The translations under genes were made by a program, and so were the position numbers. Under the pieces are notes generated by a model. It saw only the letters and a program-made list of their open reading frames with translations. It ran no database searches and had not been told where the DNA came from. Of a DNA stretch of 64,000 nucleotides, positions 35,934-44,995 are shown one piece after another (the first letter of the stretch is position 1; every line of letters starts with the position of its first letter). Origin of the DNA: an uncultured Cohaesibacter sp. (GTDB lineage: Bacteria; Pseudomonadota; Alphaproteobacteria; Rhizobiales; Cohaesibacteraceae); the NCBI RefSeq assembly GCF_963676275.1, contig NZ_OY781091.1, positions 1,528,775 to 1,592,774 on the forward strand. The letters run 5' to 3'.

Positions 35934-36664
35934 AACTTCAAGTCAAGAATGTGCATAAATCCTTTGGGCCGACCAAGGTGCTCAACGATATTTCGCTGGA
36001 TGTGGCCGAGGGTGAAATGACCTGCCTGATCGGTGCTTCCGGTTCTGGCAAATCGACGCTGCTGCGCTGCATAAACCTGCTTGAGCCGGTCGATGATGGT
36101 GAAATCTGGCTCGATGGAGCCGAGATCGCCGATCCGGCGCTTGATCCGCAACCCATTCGCCAGCGCATCGGCATTGTCTTCCAGTCCTTCAATCTCTTCC
36201 CGCACATGAATGCAGAGGAGAATGTCATGCTCGCCCCGCGCCGGATCTTCAAGAAGAGCCGCGATGCGCTGCGCCCCGAAGTGGAAGAATTGTTCGAGCG
36301 CTTTGGCCTCGGAGACCGGATGCATCACTATCCCGACCAGCTTTCCGGCGGTCAGCAGCAGCGCGTTGCCATCGTGCGGGCGCTGGCGATGAAGCCGGAG
36401 ATCATGCTGTTTGACGAGATCACATCGGCTCTTGATCCCGAACTGGTGGGCGAGGTGCTACAGGTTCTCAAGTCTCTCAAGCTCGATGGCATGACCATGG
36501 TGCTGGCAACTCATGAAATGGCCTTTGCCCGCGATGTCGCCGACAAGGTTTGTTTCCTCGACAAGGGGCGGATTCTGGAGCAGGGGGCACCAGCGGAGAT
36601 CTTTTCGCACCCGAAAGAAGAGCGCACGCGCGATTTTCTCTCCCGAGTGTTGGGCCCTCAGTAA
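35930..36664 (+). CDS. Polar amino acid-type ABC transporter ATP-binding protein
   Basis: ATPase of the GlnQ/HisP class, 244 aa. Walker [10 protein letters not shown] (35-43), Q-loop [12 protein letters not shown], signature [14 protein letters not shown], Walker [21 protein letters not shown] and the H-loop [16 protein letters not shown] are all intact. The ITSALDP text is the polar amino acid signature. Last gene of a three-gene operon without its own regulator nearby, so it may have been appended to, or be unrelated to, the branched-acid island. Confidence 0.94.
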   Translation: MKLQVKNVHKSFGPTKVLNDISLDVAEGEMTCLIGASGSGKSTLLRCINLLEPVDDGEIWLDGAEIADPALDPQPIRQRIGIVFQSFNLFPHMNAEENVMLAPRRIFKKSRDALRPEVEELFERFGLGDRMHHYPDQLSGGQQQRVAIVRALAMKPEIMLFDEITSALDPELVGEVLQVLKSLKLDGMTMVLATHEMAFARDVADKVCFLDKGRILEQGAPAEIFSHPKEERTRDFLSRVLGPQ

Positions 36665-36826
36665 CCGCGCTTTACGGGCGTTAAACACCAATGTGGGCCA
36701 AGGGGAGGAATCCCTTAAAAAGGCGCGCAATAGGTGGTTGCAATTGCTTTACTTGCTTTGGTGTTTCCAATAATGTCTGCGCCGACATCACATGGAAATG
36801 GCCAGAAATTGCAGGCATAGGCAATC

Positions 36827-38854
36827 ATGAAGCAACAAGACAGACAAATTGGCTATCGCCCCGATGTCGATGGTATCAGGGCGTTTGCCGTACTTGCCGT
36901 CTTTCTGTTTCATCTCGATTTTGCTTTCATTCCCGGTGGCTTTGTCGGCGTTGACGTCTTCTACGTGATCTCCGGCTATGTCATCCTGCGCAGCGTCGTG
37001 CCCGATCTCAAGGCAGGGCAATTCTCGCTGATGTCCTTTTATGACCGGCGAGTGCGCAGGATCTATCCCGCCCTGATCCTTGCGGTCTTGCTCTCCATTG
37101 TCGTGGGATATTTCATCGCCACACCCAAAGAATTTGAATCCCTTGGCGGTTCTGCCGCAGCCTCGCTCCTTTCCGGCTCGAACATCTATTTCAATGACCG
37201 GCTTGGCTATTTTGCTGCCGCCGCCAAGACCATTCCGTTGCTGCACACATGGTCGCTGGGTGTCGAGTTTCAGTTCTATCTCCTTGTCCCGTTGCTGCTG
37301 CTGGTCGTTGTTCGCCTGTTTGGCAACAATGGGCGGGCGATCCTGATTGCGCTGCTGGCTCTGGTCGGGCTTTCCTTTCTCGCCAATCTCGTCACGATCT
37401 ATCTGCTTCTGGACAGCAAGTTGGCCTTCTATATGCCGATGACACGCTTCTGGGAAATCGGGCTTGGCGGTTTGATTGCCTTTTGGGATGGCCGCTTTCG
37501 GGTCGGCCGTGGCCTGTCCCTTTTCCTGACATGGCTGGCGATTGCCGGACTGGTTGCCTCGGTTATCCTGATTGATCAGACCGTCGCCTTCCCTGGTGTG
37601 ATAGCGCTTCTGCCCGTGCTGGCGAGTGCAATTCTGGTGATGCTTCTGCCAGGTGAGGGGAGTTTTTATCACCGTCTCGTCACCTCCGGCCCGGCGCTTT
37701 TCTTTGGCCGCATTTCCTATTCCCTTTATCTCTTTCACTGGCCAATGATCGTCTTTCCGTCCCTGTATCTGGGGCGAGAGCTTGCCTTGCCGGAGAAAGC
37801 CCTGATCTTTGTTGCTGCAACAGTGCTTTCCTATGTGAGCTGGAAATTTGTCGAAACCCCGATCCGAAGGGCCCGTCAGGGGCGCAAGCGACAGATTGCC
37901 TTAAGCACTATGGGAGGCGGCGTGCTGCTGCTCTGTCTCATTTGCCTGCAGGTGATCATGTCCAGCGGGCTGCCCGCTCGTCTTAATCCCGAGGCGCGGC
38001 AGATCTATAACCAATTGATCAACCCGAAGCCATCTCGGTCTGAAGTGATCGACTGCGAACCCGTTTCCGGTTTGCATGGCATTCGCAAGGCCTCGATTTC
38101 CTCCTGCCTCTATTCCGGTAAGGGAACTAAGGCTCATGTTGAATTCGTTCTGTGGGGCGATTCCCATGCGGGCATGCTCTGGCATCAGATGCGCCTGCAT
38201 ATGGATGAGGTCGCCATGAGCGGCATTCTGGCTGTCATGCCCGATTGCGCGCCCCTGCTTGATGTTTACACATCCAAATTGAAAAACCGGGCGGAGTGCA
38301 GCCAATTGGGCCAGTATCTGCAGCAGATCGTGAAAGAGCGAGGCGTACCAGTTGTGGTGCTTGCCACCCGCTGGGGCAACTATTCCTCATCCCTGAGAGC
38401 GCCGGGAGACGGTGCCTTGCCCAAGACGCTTTATGACGACGACGATGGCGGTGCGCCAATCCCGTTCCTGAAGGCCCTGTCGCGCACGGTGGAGTATTTC
38501 ACCGGTTTGGGTGCGCGCGTGGTGCTGGTCGGGCCGGTGCCCGAGATCGACTTCAATGTGCCGGAGATGCTCATCCGCTCGGTCAATCTGGGCTTCCCGC
38601 TTCCCAAGGCATCGCGCGCTGAATTCGATGCCCGTCAGCGCCAGACGATGGCCGCTCTGCAACGCTTCTCGGCAAACAGGTCGGTAACGCTGGTCTATCC
38701 TCACAGGCATTTGTGCGATGAGGATCAATGCCGGACAGTGGCGGGCCAGACCCCTCTCTATATCGATGATGATCATCTCAGCGAGCAGGGGGTGAAGCTG
38801 ATCCTGCCCGAGATCCTCGCGGCGATCAGGGCTGCCGGAAATAGCGACAAGTGA
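36827..38854 (+). CDS. Acyltransferase 3 with C-terminal SGNH domain (OafA/YrhL type)
   Basis: Inner-membrane protein of 675 aa: about ten helices of acyltransferase family 3 (residues 1-340, with RPDVDGIRAFAVLAVFLFH, GGFVGVDVFYVISGYVI and HTWSLGVEFQFYLLVPLLLL) and a periplasmic SGNH hydrolase-like domain (400-675) with LWGDSHAG (Asp445/Ser446) and DDDHLSEQG (Asp647/His650). Such proteins O-acetylate lipopolysaccharide O-antigen, capsule or other surface glycans. It stands alone between two unrelated operons and ends at a strong bidirectional terminator. Target glycan unknown. Confidence 0.9.
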   Translation: MKQQDRQIGYRPDVDGIRAFAVLAVFLFHLDFAFIPGGFVGVDVFYVISGYVILRSVVPDLKAGQFSLMSFYDRRVRRIYPALILAVLLSIVVGYFIATPKEFESLGGSAAASLLSGSNIYFNDRLGYFAAAAKTIPLLHTWSLGVEFQFYLLVPLLLLVVVRLFGNNGRAILIALLALVGLSFLANLVTIYLLLDSKLAFYMPMTRFWEIGLGGLIAFWDGRFRVGRGLSLFLTWLAIAGLVASVILIDQTVAFPGVIALLPVLASAILVMLLPGEGSFYHRLVTSGPALFFGRISYSLYLFHWPMIVFPSLYLGRELALPEKALIFVAATVLSYVSWKFVETPIRRARQGRKRQIALSTMGGGVLLLCLICLQVIMSSGLPARLNPEARQIYNQLINPKPSRSEVIDCEPVSGLHGIRKASISSCLYSGKGTKAHVEFVLWGDSHAGMLWHQMRLHMDEVAMSGILAVMPDCAPLLDVYTSKLKNRAECSQLGQYLQQIVKERGVPVVVLATRWGNYSSSLRAPGDGALPKTLYDDDDGGAPIPFLKALSRTVEYFTGLGARVVLVGPVPEIDFNVPEMLIRSVNLGFPLPKASRAEFDARQRQTMAALQRFSANRSVTLVYPHRHLCDEDQCRTVAGQTPLYIDDDHLSEQGVKLILPEILAAIRAAGNSDK

Positions 38855-38870
38855 CGCACTTCAAAAGCAA

Positions 38871-38901
38871 AAGGCCAGTCCGTATCAACCGGACTGGCCT
38901 T
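38871..38901. terminator. Bidirectional rho-independent terminator
   Basis: Perfect 12-bp stem AAGGCCAGTCCG (38871-38882) / CGGACTGGCCTT (38890-38901) with TATCAAC loop, lying between the convergent acyltransferase and D-amino acid transaminase genes. The right side continues TGTTGT and the left side reads TTTTGCTTTT on the minus strand. Confidence 0.85.
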
Positions 38902-38938
38902 GTTGTCGATCGCGTTGTCGATGCCGTGAAGGCAGAGA

Positions 38939-39793
38939 TCAGATGGCGGTTGCCAGACGGCTTTCCACATAGATTTCGCGCAGTTTTCTGGTGATCGGCC
39001 CCGGTGTGCCGTCGCCAATCTGCTCGCCATCGATATTGACCACCGGCAGCACGAAATTGGTCGCCGATGTGTTGAAGGCCTCCGCAGCCTGTTTGGCTTC
39101 TTCAAGAGTGAAGGGGCGTTCTTCCACCTTGATGCCAGCCTCTCGGGCCAGATCAAGAGTGCTGGCTCGGGTGATGCCCGGCAAGATGACATGGGAGAGA
39201 TCGCGGGTGACCAGCGTGCCATCTTTCTTGACGATATGAGCCGTAGCAGAGCTGGCCTCGGTCACCAATCCCTCTTCAATGAGCCATGCGTCATCCGCAC
39301 CCTGCTGGTGTGCCTGCGTCTTGGCCCATGTCGGATAGAGCAATTGCACAGTCTTGATATCGCGCCGCTCCCAGCGCCAGTCTGGCAGGGAAATGACAGA
39401 AATTCCGGATTTCGCGTAAGGATTCTCCAGCACCTTCTTGGTCTGGGTAAACATCGAGAATGTCGGGGCCGGCTTGTCCGGCATGATAAAGTCACGATCG
39501 TCTACGCCGCGGGAAATCTGCAGATAGATCATGCCTTCCTCGACATTGTTGCGGGCAACAATCTCGCGATGAATGGCAAGAAGGTCTTCGCCTTCATAAG
39601 GGCATTTCATGCCCAACTCGCCCAGCGAGCGCTGCAGGCGGGCCGCATGGCCGTGATAATCGATTAGTTTGCCGCCGACAACAGCGGTCACTTCATAAAT
39701 CGCGTCGGCAAATGTGTAGCCACGGTCGAAAATGGAAATTTTGGCATCGGCTTCATCAAGCCACTCGCCATTGAGATAGACAGTGCGGGACAA
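38939..39793 (-). CDS. dat: D-amino acid aminotransferase (class IV PLP enzyme)
   Basis: Fold type IV transaminase, 284 aa, moving the amino group between D-amino acids and 2-oxoacids. FDRGYTFADAIYEV (22-35), Schiff-base lysine K147 in RRDIKTVQLLYP, Glu179 in VTEASSATAHIV that contacts the pyridine nitrogen, and ITRASTLDLAREAG, NTSATNFVLPVV. The DIKT context and length fit D-alanine transaminase better than branched-chain IlvE, though the two are close. Encoded after pxpA on the same strand with a 26-bp gap. Confidence 0.88.
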   Translation of the reverse strand: MSRTVYLNGEWLDEADAKISIFDRGYTFADAIYEVTAVVGGKLIDYHGHAARLQRSLGELGMKCPYEGEDLLAIHREIVARNNVEEGMIYLQISRGVDDRDFIMPDKPAPTFSMFTQTKKVLENPYAKSGISVISLPDWRWERRDIKTVQLLYPTWAKTQAHQQGADDAWLIEEGLVTEASSATAHIVKKDGTLVTRDLSHVILPGITRASTLDLAREAGIKVEERPFTLEEAKQAAEAFNTSATNFVLPVVNIDGEQIGDGTPGPITRKLREIYVESRLATAI

Positions 39794-39819
39794 GGCGTAT
39801 TTCCTTTGCAGAACTGGTT

Positions 39820-40593
39820 TTATAATTGTGGGGATTTGAACGGGGCGAAGGTGATGCCTTCCTTTGAAAGCGCTTCGCGCAAGGCACGGGCCACATCCAC
39901 TGCGCCGGGGGTGTCGCCATGAATACAGACGGTGGTTGCCTTGACAGGCAACTTCTTGCCGCCAACCGTTGGAATGAAGCCATCTTTGACCATGCTGAGC
40001 ACCTGATCCGTGCTTTTCTGCAAGTCATGAATGACAGAGCCTTCCTCCTGACGCGAGGTCAGCATGCCATTGTCATCATAGGTCCGGTCGGCAAAGACTT
40101 CGCAGGCCACTTCCAGACCCGCCGCTTCAGCCGCTTTCATGGTTTCCGAATAGGGCAGGGTGACGAAAGTCAGCGAAGAATCCACAGCCTTGATCGCTGA
40201 TGCGCAGACTTCTGCCAGTCTGGCATCTTCAGCCGCGATATTGCCCAGCGAGCCATGGGTTTTGACATGGGTGATCGGCCATCCCAAAGCCTTCGCCATG
40301 CCCTGTACGGCGGCAATCTGATAGATCAGCTGCGCTTCCACATCCTCAGGCTTTTCGCCATAAATCCGGCGGCGACCGAAGCCATAGAGATCCATGAAGG
40401 AGGGATGCGCACCGATGGAGACGCCCTTTGCCTTTGCCGCCAGAATGGTATCGCGAACCACGACCGGGTCACCGGCGTGGAAACCGCAAGCGATATTGGC
40501 CGTGTTGATCAATTCGAGCATCGAACTGTCGTCGCCCACTGTATAGGCACCGAAGCTCTCTCCCATATCGCAGTTGAGATCGATCATTGTCAT
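39820..40593 (-). CDS. pxpA: 5-oxoprolinase subunit A (LamB/YcsF family)
   Basis: 257 aa from ATG 40593, with AGGAC upstream. The sequence starts IDLNCDMGESFGAYTVGDDSSMLELINTANIACGFHAGDP, the invariant LamB/YcsF start; GAHPSFMDLYGFGRRRI, HVKTHGSL and CIHGDTPGAV follow. Much longer in-frame extensions to 40908 cross the opposite-strand pxpB region and have no family similarity. PxpA works with PxpB and PxpC to open 5-oxo-L-proline to glutamate with ATP. It is divergent from pxpBC across a 200-bp shared promoter region. Confidence 0.94.
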   Translation of the reverse strand: MTMIDLNCDMGESFGAYTVGDDSSMLELINTANIACGFHAGDPVVVRDTILAAKAKGVSIGAHPSFMDLYGFGRRRIYGEKPEDVEAQLIYQIAAVQGMAKALGWPITHVKTHGSLGNIAAEDARLAEVCASAIKAVDSSLTFVTLPYSETMKAAEAAGLEVACEVFADRTYDDNGMLTSRQEEGSVIHDLQKSTDQVLSMVKDGFIPTVGGKKLPVKATTVCIHGDTPGAVDVARALREALSKEGITFAPFKSPQL

Positions 40594-40762
40594 GAGATAG
40601 TCCTTTCGCCTTCTGCAAGGAAATCCGGGCCTTGTCCAGTAATGTCCCGTCCCCTTATCCTTGGCAGTTTTACCCATGTCTTTCGTCTTAGGCAACAGAG
40701 AGGCGTAATCAACATGGGGAGGGTCAATCCTTGAGGCCTGTTTTTTATTATTTACTCCTGAC

Positions 40763-40775
40763 ATACAATTGGTAT
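40763..40775. promoter_or_regulatory. Possible GntR/FCD box in the divergent pxpA-pxpB region
   Basis: ATACAATTGGTAT is an imperfect dyad (ATAC...GTAT, 5 of 6 pairs) of the type often bound by FCD-domain GntR proteins. Two such regulators are encoded at 46166-47496. Only suggestive. Confidence 0.35.
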
Positions 40776-40795
40776 ACTGAAATGGCAAGACCATA

Positions 40796-41587
40796 ATGAC
40801 ATGGAAAATGAATTTGAAACTGTTTGACATATTGCGCAAAGGCTCTTCGCGCTCGGGGCCACGGGAGCCGATACCGGCGCGGTTCCTGCATTGCGGCGAC
40901 AGCGCCATTGCTGTTGAATTGGCGAGCGAGATTGACGAGAAGGCAAATCAGCGCGTGATCATGCTGGCCGAGGATCTTGCAAAACGCCCCATCATGGGCA
41001 TCGAGGAAGTGGTGCCGACCTATCGCTCGCTGCTGCTGCTATATGATCCCGAAATCATTCGCGGGCAGGGGCTGATCGAGGCTGTAACGAAACGGCTTGA
41101 AGCGCTGGTCGATAGCGCAAAGGCGACACGCAGCTTCACCATCCCGGTGCTGTATGGCCATGAGGCCGGGCTTGACCTTGAAGAGATGGCGCAAATGAAG
41201 GGGCTGACGCCTCAGGACGTGATCTCCATCCATTCATCGGCGGAATATCGCGTCTATATGATCGGCTTTGCCCCCGGCTTTGCCTATCTGGGCGGCGTGC
41301 CTGAAATTTTGCATACTCCGCGCCTCAAGGTGCCCCGCCAGCATATCGAGGCAGGTTCTATCGGCATCGGAGGCAAACAGGGCAATATCAATTCGGTCTC
41401 CTCGCCGAGTGGCTGGCGCTTTCTGGGCCGTACCCCCTTGAAGCTGTTTGATGCGAACCGCTCGGAACCTTTCCTTTTGCAGGCCGGAGACAGGGTCTCC
41501 TTCCGACCAATCGAGCCGGATGAAGCGCAGGCACTGGATGCTGCCGTTGCGCGCGGGGAAACATGTCTGGAGGTCAATGCACAATGA
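40796..41587 (+). CDS. pxpB: 5-oxoprolinase subunit B (KipI/allophanate hydrolase subunit 1)
   Basis: 263 aa. N-terminal domain ARFLHCGDSAIAVELASEID, YRSLLLLYDP, and the cyclophilin-like C domain with IHSSAEYRVYMIGFAPGFAYLGGVPEILHTPRLKVPRQHIEAGSIGIGG, the canonical PxpB/KipI core. ATG 40796 is used; ATG 40808 is possible. The next gene overlaps by four bases (ATGA). Partner of PxpA and PxpC. Confidence 0.93.
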   Translation: MTWKMNLKLFDILRKGSSRSGPREPIPARFLHCGDSAIAVELASEIDEKANQRVIMLAEDLAKRPIMGIEEVVPTYRSLLLLYDPEIIRGQGLIEAVTKRLEALVDSAKATRSFTIPVLYGHEAGLDLEEMAQMKGLTPQDVISIHSSAEYRVYMIGFAPGFAYLGGVPEILHTPRLKVPRQHIEAGSIGIGGKQGNINSVSSPSGWRFLGRTPLKLFDANRSEPFLLQAGDRVSFRPIEPDEAQALDAAVARGETCLEVNAQ

Positions 41588-42531
41588 ATGTAATCCAGAT
41601 CAAGAATCCCGGTCCGATGATGACCATTCAGGATCTCGGACGCTCGGGCATGCTGCATGCTGGCGTTTCTCGCTCGGGGCCGATGGATGCGCCGTCATTC
41701 CGGCTGGCCAATGCGCTTGTCGGCAACCCGCAAGAAAGCGCCGCCATTGAATTTGCCATGCTTGGTGGCAGCTTCGCAGCTTCTGCACCGGTCCGCATTG
41801 CCGTAACGGGCGGCGCTGTTGAGGTGAAGATCGACAATGTGCCGGTTGCGCCATGGGAAAGCCACTGGCTGATGCCCGGCGCAATTTTGTCAATCGGCAT
41901 TGTCAAGGGAGCCGTCTGGGGCTATCTGGCCATCTCGGGTGGTCTGGAAGTGCCCGCAACACTCCGCTCGCGCTCCACCCATATCCGCACCGGCCTTGGT
42001 GGGCTGGAAGGGCGCTGCCTGCAGAAGGATGACATTATCGAAATCGGTGAGGCTTCTTCCTCTCCGCTTATGGTGCAGAGCCAACCGCGCATCTTCAATG
42101 GCGATGTTATCCGCATCGTACCCGGCCCGCAGGCCGACTATTTCGATGATGCCAACTGGCAGACATTTCTCGGTCAGTCTTACCGTGTTTCGGCCAAGCG
42201 TGACCGCATGGCGCAGGCTCTGGAAGGCCCGCAACTTTCAGCAGCCGGCGGCCATGATATCGTTTCCGATGGTACCGTTTTCGGCTCCATTCAGGTGCCC
42301 GGCTCGGGCTTGCCTCTGGTGCTGATGGCCGAGCGGCAGACCACTGGCGGCTATCCGAAAATCGCCACCATCGCTACGGTCGATCTGCCGAAATTCGCCC
42401 AGACCCCGACTGGAGCGCCCGTCCGCTTTGTCTCCATTTCGCCGCAAGAAGCCGAAGACCTGCTGATCACCGAACGGCAGGCCATCAAGGCCAGTCTGGC
42501 GTCTCTCTCCAGAAAACCGGATCCTGCATAG
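41584..42531 (+). CDS. pxpC: 5-oxoprolinase subunit C (KipA/allophanate hydrolase subunit 2)
   Basis: Biotin-independent carboxyltransferase-like subunit of 315 aa. Hallmarks are IKNPGPMMTIQDLGRSGMLHAGVSRSGPMDAPSFRLANALVGN and QVPGSGLPLVLMAERQTTGGYPKIATIATVDLPK. It begins at an ATG overlapping the pxpB stop, so B and C are coupled. Together with the divergent pxpA this gives a full 5-oxoprolinase. Confidence 0.93.
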   Translation: MNVIQIKNPGPMMTIQDLGRSGMLHAGVSRSGPMDAPSFRLANALVGNPQESAAIEFAMLGGSFAASAPVRIAVTGGAVEVKIDNVPVAPWESHWLMPGAILSIGIVKGAVWGYLAISGGLEVPATLRSRSTHIRTGLGGLEGRCLQKDDIIEIGEASSSPLMVQSQPRIFNGDVIRIVPGPQADYFDDANWQTFLGQSYRVSAKRDRMAQALEGPQLSAAGGHDIVSDGTVFGSIQVPGSGLPLVLMAERQTTGGYPKIATIATVDLPKFAQTPTGAPVRFVSISPQEAEDLLITERQAIKASLASLSRKPDPA

Positions 42532-42620
42532 ATCCGACAGCAATCACCCCTTACACACCACCGCCACGGTTGAGCAAACCAGCAAAAGACGCCAACCGCG
42601 CCAGATGGAAAGAAAAGAAA

Positions 42621-43556
42621 ATGAAATGCCTGATCATTCAGCCGATTCATGAAGTCGGCCATGCCATGCTGCGAGAGGCTGGCATCGAGCCCGTTATGTG
42701 CCCATCGCCCGACATGGCAACCGTCATCAAGATGATTCCGGGCTTTGATGCGGTTATCACACGCGATGCGGGCTTCTCTGCCCAAGCCTCTGCTGCCAGC
42801 GACAAGCTCAAGGTCATTGTTGTACATGGTGCCGGTCATGACGCCGTCGACAAGGAGGCCGCGAGCGCCAAGGGCATTCTTGTCTGCAATACGCCGGGGC
42901 AGAATTCCCGCTCCGTATCCGAATTGGCGGTGGGGCTGATCCTGTCCGCCTTGCGTCACATCCCCGAAGCCAACCGCGCCGAACGGGCTGGCGAGACGGG
43001 CATTCGGGAGCGCGAGGTCTATACCGAACTGACCGGCAAGACCGCCCTGATTGTCGGCTGGGGTGTCATCGGTCGCGGATTGGGCCACATGCTCAAGGCG
43101 GCTTTCGACATGAATATTCTGGTCTATTCGCCTCGTGCGCCCGAGGTCAATGGCTTTGAGCGCGTCTCCTCGCTGGAGGAGGGGCTGGCAAGGGCAGACA
43201 TCATTTCGCTGCATACACCGATGCGCCCTGAGACCGCCAACATGATCTGCCACGAAACGCTGGCCAAGGCAAAGCGGGGCGCGGTTCTGATCAACACCGC
43301 TCGCGCAGGGCTGGTCAATGAGGCTGATCTGGCTAAAGCCATCCAGTCCGGCCAGATTGCTGCCGCCGCGCTCGATGTCTATTCCCATGAGGCGCCAACC
43401 GGACCTCTGGCTGAGACCGGCCATGTGATCTTTACCCCCCATCTGGGTGGTTCGACCACTGAAGCGATGAAGCGAACGGCCACAGGAGCCGTTACCCATC
43501 TGCTCAAGGCCCTGTCCGGAGAACGGCCGGAAACCGCCCTCAACGATCCGCAATAG
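42621..43556 (+). CDS. D-2-hydroxyacid dehydrogenase (phosphoglycerate dehydrogenase-like)
   Basis: NAD-dependent D-isomer-specific dehydrogenase, 311 aa. Rossmann motif GWGVIGRGLGHMLKAAFDMNILVYSP (with GxGxxG variant), catalytic Arg in NTARAGLVNEADLAKAI, Glu and His in the HEAP and PHLGGST region. ATG 42621 follows a purine-rich GGAAAGAAAAG. Longer starts at 42570 are not family-like. The PGDH-type sequence GHDAVDKEAASAKGI / NTPGQNSRSVSELAVGLI is clear, but as serA would be elsewhere this is probably a catabolic 2-hydroxyacid dehydrogenase of the island. Confidence 0.86.
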   Translation: MKCLIIQPIHEVGHAMLREAGIEPVMCPSPDMATVIKMIPGFDAVITRDAGFSAQASAASDKLKVIVVHGAGHDAVDKEAASAKGILVCNTPGQNSRSVSELAVGLILSALRHIPEANRAERAGETGIREREVYTELTGKTALIVGWGVIGRGLGHMLKAAFDMNILVYSPRAPEVNGFERVSSLEEGLARADIISLHTPMRPETANMICHETLAKAKRGAVLINTARAGLVNEADLAKAIQSGQIAAAALDVYSHEAPTGPLAETGHVIFTPHLGGSTTEAMKRTATGAVTHLLKALSGERPETALNDPQ

Positions 43557-43640
43557 GTCGCGCCGAGCATTGATTTGCAGTCCAGACTGGAAGCAAAGCC
43601 CTAAAGAGAAGCCCAAAAGAAAGCTCAGAAGAGAAGCCCA

Positions 43641-44873
43641 ATGAGTGATGTCATTCGAGAAACCGTCAACCGTCTTCTGGCCCGGATCAACGCCATTTCC
43701 GATCCGGGTCCCGGTTTCACACGGCCGTCCTATAGCGCTCTGGAGAGCAAGGCCCATGATATCGTAGCCGAAGAGGCCGAGGCGCTCGGAATGACGGTGA
43801 CCCGCGATGCCGGTCTCAACCTGTTCGCCCGCTTGCCCGGAGAAGACAGGGACGCAACACCGCTCTTTATCGGCTCTCATCTGGATACGGTTCCCATGGG
43901 CGGCGCCTATGACGGGCAGGCCGGTGTTGCCGGAGCTGTTGCTCTTGTGGCGGCCTTTGTCAAATCGGGCAGAAAGCCCAAAACCGACATCATTCTCACC
44001 GTGACACGGGCTGAGGAAAGTGTCTGGTTTCCGGTTTCCTTCATCGGCTCGCGTGGTTTGCTCGGGCGTCTGGAGCCGCAGGATCTTGAAGCCCGTCGCG
44101 CGGATACGGGGCGCACACTGGCCGATCACATGCGCGAGCTGGGTGGCAATCCTGAAGCCGTGCCAGATGGGGCCGGTTTTGCGCCTGCCAATTTCATCGA
44201 GTTTCACATCGAGCAGGGACCGGTTCTTGATGATGCAGGCGAAGCCTTTGGCATTGTCTCGGCCATCCGGGGCGGCCTGCGCTATCGCAATGCGATCATC
44301 GAGGGAACATGGGCCCATTCGGGCGGGGCTCCAAGAGACGCGCGCTCCGACGTGGTCTTCGCGCTTTCCGAGCTTGTCGTTCGCCTCGATGAATTGTGGG
44401 GCCAGATGCTTGATGAGGGCAAGGACATCGCTGTGACGGTGGGCCGTATCGATGCGGCAACCCCTGAACATGCCTTTGCCAAGGTACCGGGGCGCCTCGA
44501 ATTCTGCATCGATCTGCGCAGCGTCGATGACACAGCGCTCGACCGCATGGATGCCTTGCTCAAGCAGGAAATTGCAAAGGTCGAGGCAAAGCGCGGCGTG
44601 CGCTTCAAACTGGGTCCCCAATCGCGCAGCACCCCCACAGCGCTCTCGAGCAATCTTGGCGACAAGGTGGAAAAGGCTGCCAAAGCGCTCGATATCGAGC
44701 CGAGGCGGATGCTCTCCGGTGGTGGACATGATGCGGCGGCCTTCGCGCTGGCTGGTTGGGAATCTCTGATGGTTTTCATCCGCAACTGGAACGGCAGCCA
44801 TAATCCCGACGAAGCCATGGATCCGGAAGATCTCATCACCGCGGTGCGCGTCATTCACAAGGCGTGGAGCTGA
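43641..44873 (+). CDS. M20-family amidohydrolase (N-carbamoyl-L-amino acid hydrolase type)
   Basis: Dizinc hydrolase of 410 aa. Metal ligands are complete: His80 and Asp91 (GSHLDTVPMGGAYDGQAGV), Glu125/126 (TRAEES), His189 (EFHIEQGPVLDD) and His363 (SGGGHDAAAF). The EFHIEQG block is characteristic of N-carbamoyl-L-amino acid/allantoate/beta-ureidopropionate hydrolases rather than carboxypeptidases. Next to 5-oxoprolinase and D-transaminase genes, it may free an amino acid from an N-acyl or carbamoyl conjugate. Substrate not certain. Confidence 0.88.
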   Translation: MSDVIRETVNRLLARINAISDPGPGFTRPSYSALESKAHDIVAEEAEALGMTVTRDAGLNLFARLPGEDRDATPLFIGSHLDTVPMGGAYDGQAGVAGAVALVAAFVKSGRKPKTDIILTVTRAEESVWFPVSFIGSRGLLGRLEPQDLEARRADTGRTLADHMRELGGNPEAVPDGAGFAPANFIEFHIEQGPVLDDAGEAFGIVSAIRGGLRYRNAIIEGTWAHSGGAPRDARSDVVFALSELVVRLDELWGQMLDEGKDIAVTVGRIDAATPEHAFAKVPGRLEFCIDLRSVDDTALDRMDALLKQEIAKVEAKRGVRFKLGPQSRSTPTALSSNLGDKVEKAAKALDIEPRRMLSGGGHDAAAFALAGWESLMVFIRNWNGSHNPDEAMDPEDLITAVRVIHKAWS

Positions 44874-44995
44874 GCAATCATAACCGGATCTGACTGCACC
44901 AGCATGGGCGAGCGGCAAGGGCCGGTCGCCTGTACAGCCAATGCATTCCAATCATAAAAGCCCCTTTCAACAAAGACCAACAGGCAAGAGACCAG

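Noticed and set aside
36660-36830. AAGGG-GAGGAAT-CCCTT followed by AAAAA after the amino acid ABC operon as terminator
   Set aside because: Stem of only 5 bp and A rather than T tail on the coding strand.
40594-40908. Long N-terminal extension of pxpA
   Set aside because: The conserved LamB/YcsF start is at 40593 with a ribosome site; the extension crosses pxpB and the shared promoter region.
42351-44951. Very long minus-strand open frame (866 codons) opposite pxpC, the hydroxyacid dehydrogenase and the M20 hydrolase
   Set aside because: It lies fully antisense to three genes with intact catalytic motifs and shows no domain of its own; it results from GC-rich codon use.
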